Notes: a model not told the origin generated them from the sequence alone. A stretch of 8,126 nucleotides of DNA from Dialister sp. UBA6422 (GCA_002439665.1 DJPC01000121.1:1-8126); one strand, 5' to 3'; shown: positions 1 to 6,932, numbered from the stretch's first letter. Made by a program: numbers and translations.

Positions 1-45
1 ATGGTCATTTGTGAAAATCCGAAACATAAGCAGAGACAAGGTTAA
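1..45 (+). CDS. rpmJ: 50S ribosomal protein L36, C-terminal end (partial)
   Basis: The first 14 codons and a TAA stop give MVICENPKHKQRQG, the highly conserved tail of bacterial L36, a zinc-binding protein of the large subunit of about 37 residues. The Cys (visible residue 4) and His (visible residue 9) are the last two ligands of the usual Cys3His zinc site, so this is the zinc-binding form. The ATG at position 1 is an internal methionine; the true start lies upstream of the window. It is followed after 22 bases by rpsM, the normal order at the end of the spc/alpha operon. Confidence 0.93.
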   Translation: MVICENPKHKQRQG

Positions 46-49
46 TTAA

Positions 50-56
50 AAGGAGG
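50..56 (+). promoter_or_regulatory. Ribosome binding site of rpsM
   Basis: AAGGAGG followed by T is a full match to the anti-Shine-Dalgarno sequence. It lies 11 bases before the ATG at 68, a slightly long spacing, and falls just after the rpmJ stop codon. Confidence 0.85.
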
Positions 57-67
57 TTAAAGAGTAG

Positions 68-445
68 ATGGCACGTATAGCTGGTGTAGACTTACCAAGA
101 GATAAGCGCGTTGAGATCGGCTTAACTTATATTTATGGAATTGGCCCCACTCTTTCCAAAAACATTTTAAGCAAAGCAGGAATTGATCCTGACATTCGTG
201 TAAGAGATCTGACTGAAGATGACGTTGCAAAAATCCGCAGCGTTCTCGCTGACTATAAAGTCGAAGGTGATCTCCGTAGAGAAGAATCCCTCAACATTAA
301 ACGTCTGGTTGAAATCGGTTCTTACAGAGGCAGACGTCATCGTGAAGGACTGCCAGTTCGTGGACAGCGCACAAAGACCAATGCTCGTACCCGTAAAGGT
401 CCGAAGAAAACAATCGCAGGCAAGAAGACTGCGACTAAGAAATAA
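68..445 (+). CDS. rpsM: 30S ribosomal protein S13
   Basis: This encodes 125 residues starting [14 protein letters not shown], the typical S13 N-terminus. S13 sits in the head of the small subunit, contacts the P-site tRNA and forms intersubunit bridges with the large subunit. The helix-hairpin-helix region ([14 protein letters not shown], about residues 21-34) and the C-terminal signature [24 protein letters not shown] (split as residues 84-95 and 96-107) are intact, and the basic Lys-rich tail that reaches toward tRNA ends in KKTATKK. The length is normal for the family. It is co-transcribed between rpmJ and rpsK, with an 18-base gap to rpsK. Arginine codons are mostly CGT, as expected for a highly expressed gene. 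Confidence 0.98.
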   Translation: MARIAGVDLPRDKRVEIGLTYIYGIGPTLSKNILSKAGIDPDIRVRDLTEDDVAKIRSVLADYKVEGDLRREESLNIKRLVEIGSYRGRRHREGLPVRGQRTKTNARTRKGPKKTIAGKKTATKK

Positions 446-463
446 TGTTGAAGGAGGGATAAC

Positions 464-853
464 ATGGCTACGGTAAAAAGTAAAGCAAAAAGAAAAGAAA
501 GAAAACATGTAGAATCCGGTGCAGCTCATATTCGTTCTACTTTCAACAATACGATTGTAACGATTACTGATTCCAATGGCAATACCATTGCTTGGGCATC
601 TGCAGGCGGACTCGGATTCAAAGGTTCTCGTAAGAGCACACCATTCGCAGCACAGATGGCAGCTGAACAGGCTGCTAAAGTAGCAATTGATCAGGGCATG
701 CGTCAGGCTGATGTCTTTGTTAAAGGACCAGGCGCAGGCCGTGAAGCAGCTATTCGTGCACTGCAGGCAGCAGGCATCGAAGTCAGCAGCATTAAGGACG
801 TCACCCCAATTCCGCATAATGGCTGCCGTCCTCCGAAACGCAGAAGAGTATAA
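464..853 (+). CDS. rpsK: 30S ribosomal protein S11
   Basis: This encodes 129 residues, the usual S11 length. S11 lies on the platform of the small subunit and helps shape the mRNA exit channel near the E site. Recognisable family segments are [15 protein letters not shown] (about 22-36), the [20 protein letters not shown] region (44-63), [13 protein letters not shown] (88-100) and the C-terminal [18 protein letters not shown]. The start is fixed by AAGGAGGG eight or so bases upstream (around 451-458). The next gene is rpoA, 57 bases downstream. In many bacteria rpsD comes directly after rpsK, but it is missing here. Confidence 0.98.
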   Translation: MATVKSKAKRKERKHVESGAAHIRSTFNNTIVTITDSNGNTIAWASAGGLGFKGSRKSTPFAAQMAAEQAAKVAIDQGMRQADVFVKGPGAGREAAIRALQAAGIEVSSIKDVTPIPHNGCRPPKRRRV

Positions 854-895
854 GGATAATCCCTTTGCGTATCATTTTGGCGCTGGTAGGCGCAG

Positions 896-902
896 AAGGA
901 GG
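896..902 (+). promoter_or_regulatory. Ribosome binding site of rpoA, behind a small GC hairpin
   Basis: AAGGAGG lies 8 bases before the rpoA ATG at 911. Immediately before it, GCGC at 880-883 can pair with GCGC at 890-893 around a 6-base loop. The hairpin is short (4 bp), and I would not claim a regulatory role for it. Confidence 0.8.
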
Positions 903-910
903 ACTTTCGG

Positions 911-1897
911 ATGATCGAAAATACAAGCTTCACAATTAAGACTGTGGAACTCAGTGATGACAAGCGTCATGGTAAGTTTGAATGCGAACCTCTCGAAAGA
1001 GGTTATGGCATCACTTTGGGAAACAGCCTGAGACGCGTGTTGCTTTCATCTTTAGACGGTGTGGCTATTACGTCTATCAAAATCGACGGCGTGCTTCATG
1101 AATTTTCCACCATTAACGGCGTCAGAGAAGATGTAACAGATATGATTCTGAATCTAAAGAAGATTCGCTTCATGGCACACGACGAAGCAACCTTCCCGAT
1201 TACTGTCAGAATCGATATCACTAAAGAAGGTATTTTCTATGCTGGGGATATGAAACTTCCAGCAGAAATTGATGTTCTCAACAAGGATCTTGCCATTTGC
1301 ACATTGGATTCCGATGCTCACTTGGGCATGGAAATGACCATCAATCGTGGACATGGTTATGTTCCTTTCACAAAGAACAAAAGAGAGGATGACGTCATCG
1401 GCGTTATTCCGATCGACTCCATTTATTCTCCTGTCATTAAATGCAATTATAATGTCAGCGATACTCGTGTCGGCAATGAAATGGACTACGATAAACTGAC
1501 ATTAGAACTGGATACAGATGGTTCTGTCAATGCAGACGATGCTGTTTCTACAGCAGCTAACATTCTTATCAGTTGCTTTGAAAACTTCAAAAAGATCGGT
1601 AAGCCACAGGCTAACGATAATGAAGGCGACTTAGATAGCAAAGATATGAATGATAATGATGTGGATGCAGATGATGGTATTTCTAAGATTCGTGAAATGC
1701 CGATCGATGAATTGGAATTATCCGTTCGTGCATATAATTGTCTAAAGAGAGCAGAGATTAATACTCTCGGTGAACTGATGGATAAGACAGAAGATGAATT
1801 GACCCGTGTACGCAACCTTGGTAAAAAATCTGTAGATGAAATCAAAGAAAAACTGGCTAATTTTCAAGGCCGGGGACTTCATTTGAAAGAAGACTAA
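911..1897 (+). CDS. rpoA: DNA-directed RNA polymerase subunit alpha
   Basis: This encodes 328 residues. The N-terminal domain (about 1-228) carries the conserved dimerisation segment [19 protein letters not shown] (29-47), which assembles beta and beta-prime. The C-terminal domain (about 263-328) carries the UP-element and activator-binding surface: [10 protein letters not shown] (272-281) with R273 and N276, matching E. coli R265 and N268, and NLGKKS (302-307). The two are joined by a linker at about 229-262 that is unusually rich in Asp and Asn (residues 235-255 are mostly D and N). Total length is close to E. coli alpha (329) and longer than the roughly 314 residues typical of Bacillus. 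It lies in the operon between rpsK and rplQ, 29 bases before rplQ. Confidence 0.98.
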   Translation: MIENTSFTIKTVELSDDKRHGKFECEPLERGYGITLGNSLRRVLLSSLDGVAITSIKIDGVLHEFSTINGVREDVTDMILNLKKIRFMAHDEATFPITVRIDITKEGIFYAGDMKLPAEIDVLNKDLAICTLDSDAHLGMEMTINRGHGYVPFTKNKREDDVIGVIPIDSIYSPVIKCNYNVSDTRVGNEMDYDKLTLELDTDGSVNADDAVSTAANILISCFENFKKIGKPQANDNEGDLDSKDMNDNDVDADDGISKIREMPIDELELSVRAYNCLKRAEINTLGELMDKTEDELTRVRNLGKKSVDEIKEKLANFQGRGLHLKED

Positions 1898-1914
1898 GGT
1901 TTGATATAGTTAAT

Positions 1915-1920
1915 AGGAGG
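1915..1920 (+). promoter_or_regulatory. Ribosome binding site of rplQ
   Basis: AGGAGG lies 6 bases before the ATG at 1927, near the optimal spacing, in the 29-base gap after rpoA. Confidence 0.8.
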
Positions 1921-1926
1921 AAAGAA

Positions 1927-2268
1927 ATGGCTCGTAGTAGATTGAGAAGAGTCAGCGGTGCACGTAAAGCATTGCTGCGCAGTCTCGTAACCGCTCTTTT
2001 CCAGCATGGCCGCATCACCACCACTGAAGCTAAGGCCAAGGAACTTCGCCACGTAGCAGATAAGATGATTTCTCTCGCTAAGAGAGGCGATCTCCATGCT
2101 CGTCGTCAGGCTGAAGCTTATGTTATGGATAAAGCTGTTACAAAGAAACTGTTTGACGAAATTGCAAAGAAATACACCGAACGTAATGGTGGATATACTC
2201 GCATCGTAAAACTGGATGGCCGTCTTGGCGATAATGCTCCACAGGTTATTATTGCTTTGGTGGACTAA
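1927..2268 (+). CDS. rplQ: 50S ribosomal protein L17
   Basis: This encodes 113 residues. L17 is a large-subunit protein near the polypeptide exit tunnel. Family hallmarks are the basic N-terminus ([16 protein letters not shown]), the segment [22 protein letters not shown] (split as 27-37 and 38-48), and the C-terminal [20 protein letters not shown] region (83-102) followed by an [10 protein letters not shown] end. The length is normal for Firmicutes. It is the last gene of the operon: a clear intrinsic terminator begins 9 bases after the stop codon. There is no sign of ABC-transporter (ecfA) or truA genes behind it, which follow rplQ in some other Firmicutes. Confidence 0.98.
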   Translation: MARSRLRRVSGARKALLRSLVTALFQHGRITTTEAKAKELRHVADKMISLAKRGDLHARRQAEAYVMDKAVTKKLFDEIAKKYTERNGGYTRIVKLDGRLGDNAPQVIIALVD

Positions 2269-2276
2269 TATAAAAG

Positions 2277-2306
2277 AAAGGACTCCTTTTTGGGGGTCTT
2301 TTTTTT
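2277..2306 (+). terminator. Intrinsic terminator of the ribosomal operon
   Basis: AAAGGACTCC (2277-2286) pairs with GGGGTCTTTT (2293-2302), with two G-T wobbles, around a 6-base loop, and runs into a T-tract up to 2306. Its position just after rplQ fits operon termination. Confidence 0.88.
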
Positions 2307-2343
2307 ATGCTATTTCTCATTTTATTTCTTGTCTATAACAGGG

Positions 2344-2349
2344 TATAAT
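2344..2349 (+). promoter_or_regulatory. Possible -10 box for the DUF805 gene
   Basis: A perfect TATAAT stands 32 bases before the preferred start codon at 2382. The -35 candidate at 17-base spacing (TTTATT, 2321-2326) is weak, so only the -10 element is convincing. The upstream terminator means this gene needs its own promoter. Confidence 0.5.
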
Positions 2350-2381
2350 AGAAATAAATTTTTAGAAAATAGGTGAATATG

Positions 2382-3329
2382 ATGGCAATGAATTTTGATA
2401 TTCCTGATATTAGAGAAAGTGCAGATAAAGCGGTCATAGGGAGTAAACGGAGAAAGCCTCGTAGAGTGGGGGATATAAGATTAGGGGATACCTTGAAGTC
2501 TATCTCTCATCATTATACGGTGACAGAAGAACGGGTGGATGAAGATCATGGTACATCCTTTTATTCTCTTTCTGAAGGGGATGGAAATGTATCATTTTAT
2601 GGTGTATCGGTGTCTCCTATCGGAATATGTATGTATCAGAAAAAAGTTGTTGCAATTTATGTGGAACTTTCTTCTAAGGAAAGGAATCATTTCATAGATA
2701 CGTTGTCTAAAGAGGCAGGGCATCCACAAACCTCTACCAATCTTGATATTTTTGCAGATACTGTGACAGCTATTTTTGTGACTAAACCGGAAAAAGGGGA
2801 GTCTGTTCTTACAGCAGCTTTGATGGATAGTGAAAGTATTAAAGTTCTTTCTGATAATCAAGCTATAGAAGCAGCAGAGAAAGAACAACAAAAAGGACCA
2901 TTGGGGCGTATTTTTTCTACATTTTTTGACCCTGTAGGTAGAATCAGCCGGAAGTCCTATATTCCTAAAATGTTATTGGTGGGAATTCCTGCTGCCATTC
3001 TTTTTGGCTTTACTTGCCTTAGACCGGAATTATTCGTAGGAGATCTGAATGGGTATATCCTGTCATTTTTGGTATTAGGCACACTATGTTTTATTTCCCT
3101 CATTAGTCTTGGGATGCGTCGTATGTCAGATATGGGACTTTCTCATATTTATTATTGGATATTTTTTGTCATTTTATTTGCCATTAATCAATTGGGCGGA
3201 GAATATCTAGGCTCTCAACTCATGGCTACCCGTGTGATTGCTGTGATTTTTATGATTGCTATTATAGCCTTGGCCTTTTTTCCAGGGCAGAATAAGAAGA
3301 ATAAATATGGTCCAGTACCTAAAAAATAA
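2382..3329 (+). CDS. DUF805 membrane protein with a unique soluble N-terminal region
   Basis: This encodes about 315 residues. The C-terminal part (about 178-313) is a DUF805 domain: FFDPVGRISRKSY (181-193), an RRMSDMGLS motif (246-254) where the family usually has R-R-L-x-D-x-G-x-S, and a closing FFPGQNKKNKYGP (299-311). It has about four hydrophobic membrane segments near 196-212, 224-244, 255-271 and 283-300. The function of DUF805 is unknown. Residues 30-157 form a soluble, apparently alpha/beta region I do not recognise, with a charged stretch (159-172) leading into the membrane part. There is no signal peptide, so this region is probably cytoplasmic. The start is uncertain: GTG 2373, ATG 2379 and ATG 2382 are in frame; AGGTGA at 2371-2376 is best spaced for 2382. 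It stands alone between two terminators. Confidence 0.85.
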   Translation: MAMNFDIPDIRESADKAVIGSKRRKPRRVGDIRLGDTLKSISHHYTVTEERVDEDHGTSFYSLSEGDGNVSFYGVSVSPIGICMYQKKVVAIYVELSSKERNHFIDTLSKEAGHPQTSTNLDIFADTVTAIFVTKPEKGESVLTAALMDSESIKVLSDNQAIEAAEKEQQKGPLGRIFSTFFDPVGRISRKSYIPKMLLVGIPAAILFGFTCLRPELFVGDLNGYILSFLVLGTLCFISLISLGMRRMSDMGLSHIYYWIFFVILFAINQLGGEYLGSQLMATRVIAVIFMIAIIALAFFPGQNKKNKYGPVPKK

Positions 3330-3354
3330 TTAGGAGTTAAGAGTGAGAAATGGC

Positions 3355-3387
3355 ATTGGGGCGTATACCATTTGAAGGCGCCCCAAT
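3355..3387 (+). terminator. Hairpin behind the DUF805 gene, probable terminator
   Basis: ATTGGGGCG (3355-3363) and CGCCCCAAT (3379-3387) form a perfect 9-bp GC-rich stem with a 15-base loop, starting 25 bases after the stop codon. The following ACTTCTTATT is only moderately T-rich, so termination may be incomplete. Confidence 0.55.
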
Positions 3388-3520
3388 ACTTCTTATTGAG
3401 GTTATCATCAAACAAAGTGGATGATGTCCTAGTTATTTTTATATATTTTTATAGGCCGCGAGTAAAGGATAACTAGTTTCTTATAAGCGCTGGCAAGTCT
3501 TAGTATTTCTGTAATATAAA
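3388..3520. other. Non-coding AT-rich stretch with one long inverted repeat
   Basis: I see no plausible gene here. The only structure is an inverted repeat: 3429-3440 (CTAGTTATTTTT... side) can pair with 3465-3476 (AAGGATAACTAG) over 12 positions including two G-T wobbles, enclosing 24 bases. Neither side has a convincing T-tract. It could be a decayed terminator or a chance AT-rich palindrome. Confidence 0.4.
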
Positions 3521-3560
3521 AGCCCTAGACGATGGAAATATATCGTCTAGGGCTTAATTT
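3519..3560 (-). terminator. Long, nearly symmetric terminator downstream of the tRNA
   Basis: Arms 3520-3533 and 3542-3555, built on AGCCCTAGACGA and its exact complement, form a perfect 14-bp stem with a loop of about 8 bases. Reading on the - strand it follows the tRNA and ends in TTTTATATT; reading on the + strand it ends in TAATTTTTT. It can therefore stop transcripts from both directions: the tRNA from the right and any read-through from the DUF805 gene on the left. Confidence 0.85.
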
Positions 3561-3562
3561 TT

Positions 3563-3638
3563 TGGAGGCGGTGCCCGGAGTTGAACACGGGGATAAGGGG
3601 CTTGCAGGCCCCATGCCTTAGCGCTTGGCTACACCGCC
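3563..3638 (-). tRNA. tRNA-Cys (anticodon GCA), structurally unusual
   Basis: Read on the - strand, GGCGGTG at 3638-3632 pairs perfectly with CACCGCC as the acceptor stem, followed by U73 (a cysteine identity base) and an encoded CCA (3565-3563). The D stem is GCC/GGC and the anticodon GCA lies at 3605-3603, preceded by U33. The T loop is TTCAACT. Several oddities stand out. The anticodon arm is GGGGC/GCCCC around a six-base loop (CTGCAA) in place of seven, with an extra base before the stem. The T stem pairs fully only if one T (complement of 3587) is bulged. The D loop has GC where G18G19 is nearly universal. The intact acceptor, identity bases, CCA and terminator favour a real gene, but its function is less certain. 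It lies 178 bases downstream of the glycosyltransferase on the same strand. Confidence 0.8.
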
Positions 3639-3816
3639 ATAAAAATGACGCTTATAGTGTACTCCATTTTTATATGGTTGTAAAGGGGAAATTTTAAAGG
3701 TCATCCGTGGGTAGTGGTCAGTAGACATGGTAACATCTGATGATATCACACATATATATCCTGTTAATGAATGCTGACTGATAAGCAATCACCCTATACC
3801 ATATCATCATGGAGGA
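3639..3816. other. Intergenic region between the glycosyltransferase gene and tRNA-Cys
   Basis: There is no gene here. On the - strand TATAAG (3656-3651) lies about 12 bases before the tRNA 5' end and could be its -10 box, but I find no good -35 at the right distance. TGATGATAT (3738-3746) and ATATCATCA (3801-3809) are a 9-bp inverted repeat separated by 54 bases. No T-tract follows it, so no terminator can be called for the glycosyltransferase gene before the one beyond the tRNA. Confidence 0.4.
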
Positions 3817-5268
3817 TTATCCTTTTGTGACCCATAATGTATAATTTCCAGGAATATGTACTTCATAAGCATTTTGATCGTCTAGGTAAGCGGCGATAGA
3901 TGATTTTTCTTTCTCTTTATCCACAATGAGAATGGTATTTTTGTGATCCATAAGATCTTCTTCAGCCATGAAGGGCATTACATTTTTGGCATTCCAAGAA
4001 AGTGTACCTGGTTTCATTTTTTCTATTTGTTGGGCCTTTTCTCCTCGATACATGATTTTGCCACTGTAGAATACAGCTGATGTGCGATAGTCGTGTAAAA
4101 ATACAATAGGTGTATGGGAGGTATCCATTTGTTTCAGGGCTATGCCGACCTCTTTTCCAGAGCGAGATAGCATGATAGAAGGTGCTAAGAACAAAGTGGA
4201 TACTGTATATAGAGCCATAGCGCCTAAAGCTATTTTTTCTAGCCGAATCTGCCATGATTGGTATATGAGAGCTGTTAGGATGGCTAGGGAAAATAAACCA
4301 GGAAATGTATAGGTGGTGTACTTTGTGGCAATGCACTGAAAAAATACATTGACAGTGATAGCATAGATTAGAAGAAGTTGAGTGCACGGATTGGCCGAAC
4401 GAAAGTCAAGCTTTTTGTCTTTCCATCTTTTATAAACCGAATAGGGGAGTGTCAAACTCCAAGGTGTAAATCCAATGATATATATTAGAATATAAAAATA
4501 CCATTTGTTATGGGACGGATGTTCTGCCACCGTGGCACGAAGGAAGTTATGGACTCCGAGGAAATTGAGCAGAAATTGACTGCCATGGAGGTAGCACATG
4601 AGGCCATACCAACTGCCACATAGTACAGCAAAAAGTAAGAGACCTCGACATAGATGTACTTTTTTGATTTCTTTAAGGTCTTTATTGTAAACTAGGAAGA
4701 GGATAGCGGCTAATCCTGGAATGAGCAAACCTATAGGGCCTTTTGTCAAAGTGGCCAGGGCAGCGAATATATAACAAAGCCAGTAATATTTTCTGCTTTC
4801 TGCATAGCCTAAATAAAAGGAAGCGATGGCACCGCTCATGAAAAGAAATAGTGTGGAATCGGTGATAACCGCTTTAGATAATAACCAAAATTCAAGAGAA
4901 GTCCCTAGAATGATGGAAGAGAGCCATCCCACTTTTTCACCATATACATGGCGGGCAAACCAATAGGTAAAGAGAAGAGAAAAAATTCCCAATATGGCCG
5001 CAGGTAGGCGAGCAGCCATTTCATTAAAGCCAAATAGATAAAAAGAAAGAGCCAATTCCCAATAATAAAAAATGGGTTTATCATACCAATAATTACCATA
5101 AATCTGAGGTGATATATAGTCGCCAGATATGACCATTTCTCTGGCAGTTTCTGCATAGTTTGATTCAGCTGTATCTGTGATAGGGAGTAGATTGTTTCCT
5201 ATGAGGTACAAAAATAAGGAAAAGAAAAATAAAGTAAGGTAAGGATGTTTCCTGGCAAAAGATTGCAT
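3817..5268 (-). CDS. ArnT/PMT-like (GT39 family) membrane glycosyltransferase
   Basis: This encodes 483 residues. Proteins of this type transfer a sugar from a polyprenyl-phosphate carrier to lipid A, another lipid or a protein on the outer face of the inner membrane. After a first membrane helix (about 10-27) comes the family's catalytic first loop, AESNYAETAREMVISGDYIS (34-53), then YWYDKPIFYYWE (60-71). Other signatures are ITDSTLFLF (135-143) with D137, LTKGPIG (174-180) and ATKYTTYTFPG (314-324). Roughly ten to twelve hydrophobic segments run to about residue 363, and residues 370-483 form a soluble, probably periplasmic tail. It is shorter than E. coli ArnT (about 550). The usual Asp-Glu pair of the first loop reads Ala-Glu (34-35), with D32 nearby. 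The start is fixed by GGAGGA five bases upstream. It is divergent from the kinase gene. Its substrate cannot be told from the sequence. Confidence 0.88.
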   Translation of the reverse strand: MQSFARKHPYLTLFFFSLFLYLIGNNLLPITDTAESNYAETAREMVISGDYISPQIYGNYWYDKPIFYYWELALSFYLFGFNEMAARLPAAILGIFSLLFTYWFARHVYGEKVGWLSSIILGTSLEFWLLSKAVITDSTLFLFMSGAIASFYLGYAESRKYYWLCYIFAALATLTKGPIGLLIPGLAAILFLVYNKDLKEIKKVHLCRGLLLFAVLCGSWYGLMCYLHGSQFLLNFLGVHNFLRATVAEHPSHNKWYFYILIYIIGFTPWSLTLPYSVYKRWKDKKLDFRSANPCTQLLLIYAITVNVFFQCIATKYTTYTFPGLFSLAILTALIYQSWQIRLEKIALGAMALYTVSTLFLAPSIMLSRSGKEVGIALKQMDTSHTPIVFLHDYRTSAVFYSGKIMYRGEKAQQIEKMKPGTLSWNAKNVMPFMAEEDLMDHKNTILIVDKEKEKSSIAAYLDDQNAYEVHIPGNYTLWVTKG

Positions 5269-5465
5269 AAGATTCCTCCAAAACTAAAGCGGAATATAAC
5301 ATAATTTTTATGCCTATACTTTAGCAGAAGGTCATGAAGGAATTTATAGGGATTGTTAAAGAAATTATAAATACTCAAAGGGGAGAGTTGCATAGGGAAA
5401 TGTTTCTGTCTATGATATTTTTTAGTGATTGGTTTAGCAATTAGGTCTATAGAGGATGTGATTGG
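5269..5465. promoter_or_regulatory. Divergent promoter region between glycosyltransferase and kinase genes
   Basis: This 197-base AT-rich gap holds the start signals for both directions. The glycosyltransferase ribosome binding site (GGAGGA on the - strand) lies at 5274-5279. On the - strand a TATATT-like box near 5289-5294 and a TATAAT near 5364-5369 are possible -10 elements, without clear -35 partners. A shared regulator site would be expected here if the response regulator controls both genes, but I do not see an obvious pair of direct repeats. Confidence 0.45.
5388..5416 (+). promoter_or_regulatory. Promoter of the two-component operon
   Basis: TTGCAT (5388-5393) and TATGAT (5411-5416) are separated by exactly 17 bases; the -10 matches consensus at five of six positions, the -35 at three. 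The expected start of transcription is near 5423, leaving a leader of about 43 bases before the kinase ATG at 5466, with AGAGGA (5451-5456) as ribosome binding site. Confidence 0.6.
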
Positions 5466-6932
5466 ATGAATATCAAGAAGAGTTTGATTTTATCTCATAT
5501 AGCCGTATGTATTTTCCCTGTGCTTATGACTTTTTTTGTTATGCTATCTTGTTTTACTGGTTTATATCTGTATGCCAAAAGTGGAAATCATATCATGGCG
5601 GAAAGCAGTTTTCAGTTTAATGTAGCCTCTCAAGTGATTAAGACATGTCTCTTTCATGGTTTAAATCATGGGGAATCCATAGGAAAATTTCAGTGGGTTA
5701 TAGAAATGATTGATCCCATGCAGACTTATGTTATTTTGTATCAAGATGGAAGGCCTCTTTATCAATATGGAAATGAAAATATTGGTAGAGATGTGAGAAA
5801 ACTTAAGCAAAGGGTAGAAGGAAATCTAGAAAGTCAAATGAAGGATCATACATACAGTATGACTTACGAAGGGAAATATCAGTTTGTGACAACCCATCCC
5901 ATTCATGGGAAATCCTATGCCCTATATGTGCTAGCTGATAGGCCAGCTATGGGATATAGTGATGCGGCTTTTGAAAAAGCTTTTAGAAATATCAATCGCT
6001 TTATCGGCATTTCTTTAGTGATTTTTATTGTTCTAACCAGTTACTTACTTTCTCGGTTTTTGATGAATCGGATCCTAAATCCTCTAGAAGAGTTACAAAG
6101 AGGGGCAGAATCCATCAGAGAAGGAAATCTAGATGTGAAACTTCATTATGCTAGACATGATGAATTCACCCCGTCGATGGATGCTTTTAATTTGATGTGT
6201 CGTAAATTGAAGCAGTCTTTAGCTCAAAGGGAAGCTGATGAAGAACATCGGAAAGAACTGATTGCTAGTATTTCCCATGATATACGTACGCCACTGACGT
6301 CCATCAAAGCCTATGTGGAAGGCCTGTTAGATCATGTGGCCAATACACCAGAGAAGCAGGAAAAGTATCTTCAGGTGATTCAAAGGAAAGCCGATGTGCT
6401 AGAAAGACTGATTGATCAGCTTCTTCTTTTGACAAAAATGGATGTGGGAGAAAAAGTCTTACCCATGGGAATGATGAATGCGAGCGCTATGATTGATGGG
6501 TTCATAGAAGATAGCCAGGTGAATGGGGAAAAGATGGGAGCTGTTTTTGAATTTCATATAGAAAAAGGGATCAAGCTTTGGGGGAATTCTTTGCTCCTAT
6601 CACGGATCATAGAAAATCTGGTATCCAATAGCATCAAGTATAAAGTCACACCAAAAGTACATATTACTGTAGATTTCTATCGGAAGGGCCATGGTGTGGT
6701 ACTTAAGGTATGTGATGATGGTCCTGGTGTACCGGAAAAAGAATTGGGACGTCTTTTAGAACCTTTTTATCGGACTGATAAAGCCAGAAGCCAAACGGAT
6801 AATGGGAGCGGTTTAGGTCTTGCCATTGTTCATCAGGCAGCTGGTCTTATGCACGGGGCAGTAGAAATTAAAAACTGCACGCCCCACGGTCTAGAGGTTA
6901 TGATTCTATGGAAAGGGAAAAACAATGACTAA
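5466..6932 (+). CDS. Membrane sensor histidine kinase
   Basis: This encodes 488 residues. It autophosphorylates a histidine on a stimulus and passes the phosphate to the partner regulator encoded next. Layout: first membrane helix about 7-37; extracytoplasmic sensor about 38-175, with a strand-rich part (TYVILYQDGRPLYQYG, 87-102) that could be a Cache/PAS-like fold; second helix about 179-200; HAMP linker 200-253; dimerisation and phosphoacceptor segment with ASISHDIRTPLTSIKAY (267-283), phosphoacceptor H271; then the ATPase domain with N box ENLVSNSIKY (383-392), G1 DDGPGVP (417-423), F box EPFYR (432-436) and G2 GSGLGLAIV (447-455). All catalytic boxes are intact, so it should be active. 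It overlaps the regulator gene by 8 bases. The stimulus is unknown; divergence from a glycosyltransferase gene hints at the envelope. Confidence 0.96.
   Translation: MNIKKSLILSHIAVCIFPVLMTFFVMLSCFTGLYLYAKSGNHIMAESSFQFNVASQVIKTCLFHGLNHGESIGKFQWVIEMIDPMQTYVILYQDGRPLYQYGNENIGRDVRKLKQRVEGNLESQMKDHTYSMTYEGKYQFVTTHPIHGKSYALYVLADRPAMGYSDAAFEKAFRNINRFIGISLVIFIVLTSYLLSRFLMNRILNPLEELQRGAESIREGNLDVKLHYARHDEFTPSMDAFNLMCRKLKQSLAQREADEEHRKELIASISHDIRTPLTSIKAYVEGLLDHVANTPEKQEKYLQVIQRKADVLERLIDQLLLLTKMDVGEKVLPMGMMNASAMIDGFIEDSQVNGEKMGAVFEFHIEKGIKLWGNSLLLSRIIENLVSNSIKYKVTPKVHITVDFYRKGHGVVLKVCDDGPGVPEKELGRLLEPFYRTDKARSQTDNGSGLGLAIVHQAAGLMHGAVEIKNCTPHGLEVMILWKGKNND

Noticed and set aside
167..817. A 216-codon open frame on the - strand across rpsM and rpsK
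   Set aside because: It lies antisense over two unmistakable ribosomal protein genes, is Cys/Ser/Phe-rich as expected of a reverse-frame artefact, and has no ribosome binding site or family resemblance.
3738..3809. A 9-bp inverted repeat (TGATGATAT/ATATCATCA) as a terminator for the glycosyltransferase gene
   Set aside because: The arms are AT-rich, 54 bases apart and not followed by a T-tract; it is too weak to call a terminator.
2340..3816. Possible genomic island next to a tRNA gene
   Set aside because: There is no integrase, no second copy of the tRNA 3' end as a direct repeat, and no mobile gene; the shift in codon use from the ribosomal genes is explained by expression level.
3962..4387. 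A 141-codon open frame within the glycosyltransferase gene on the same strand
   Set aside because: It is a shifted frame of a well-supported membrane enzyme, rich in Cys, His and Ser, with no start signals of its own.
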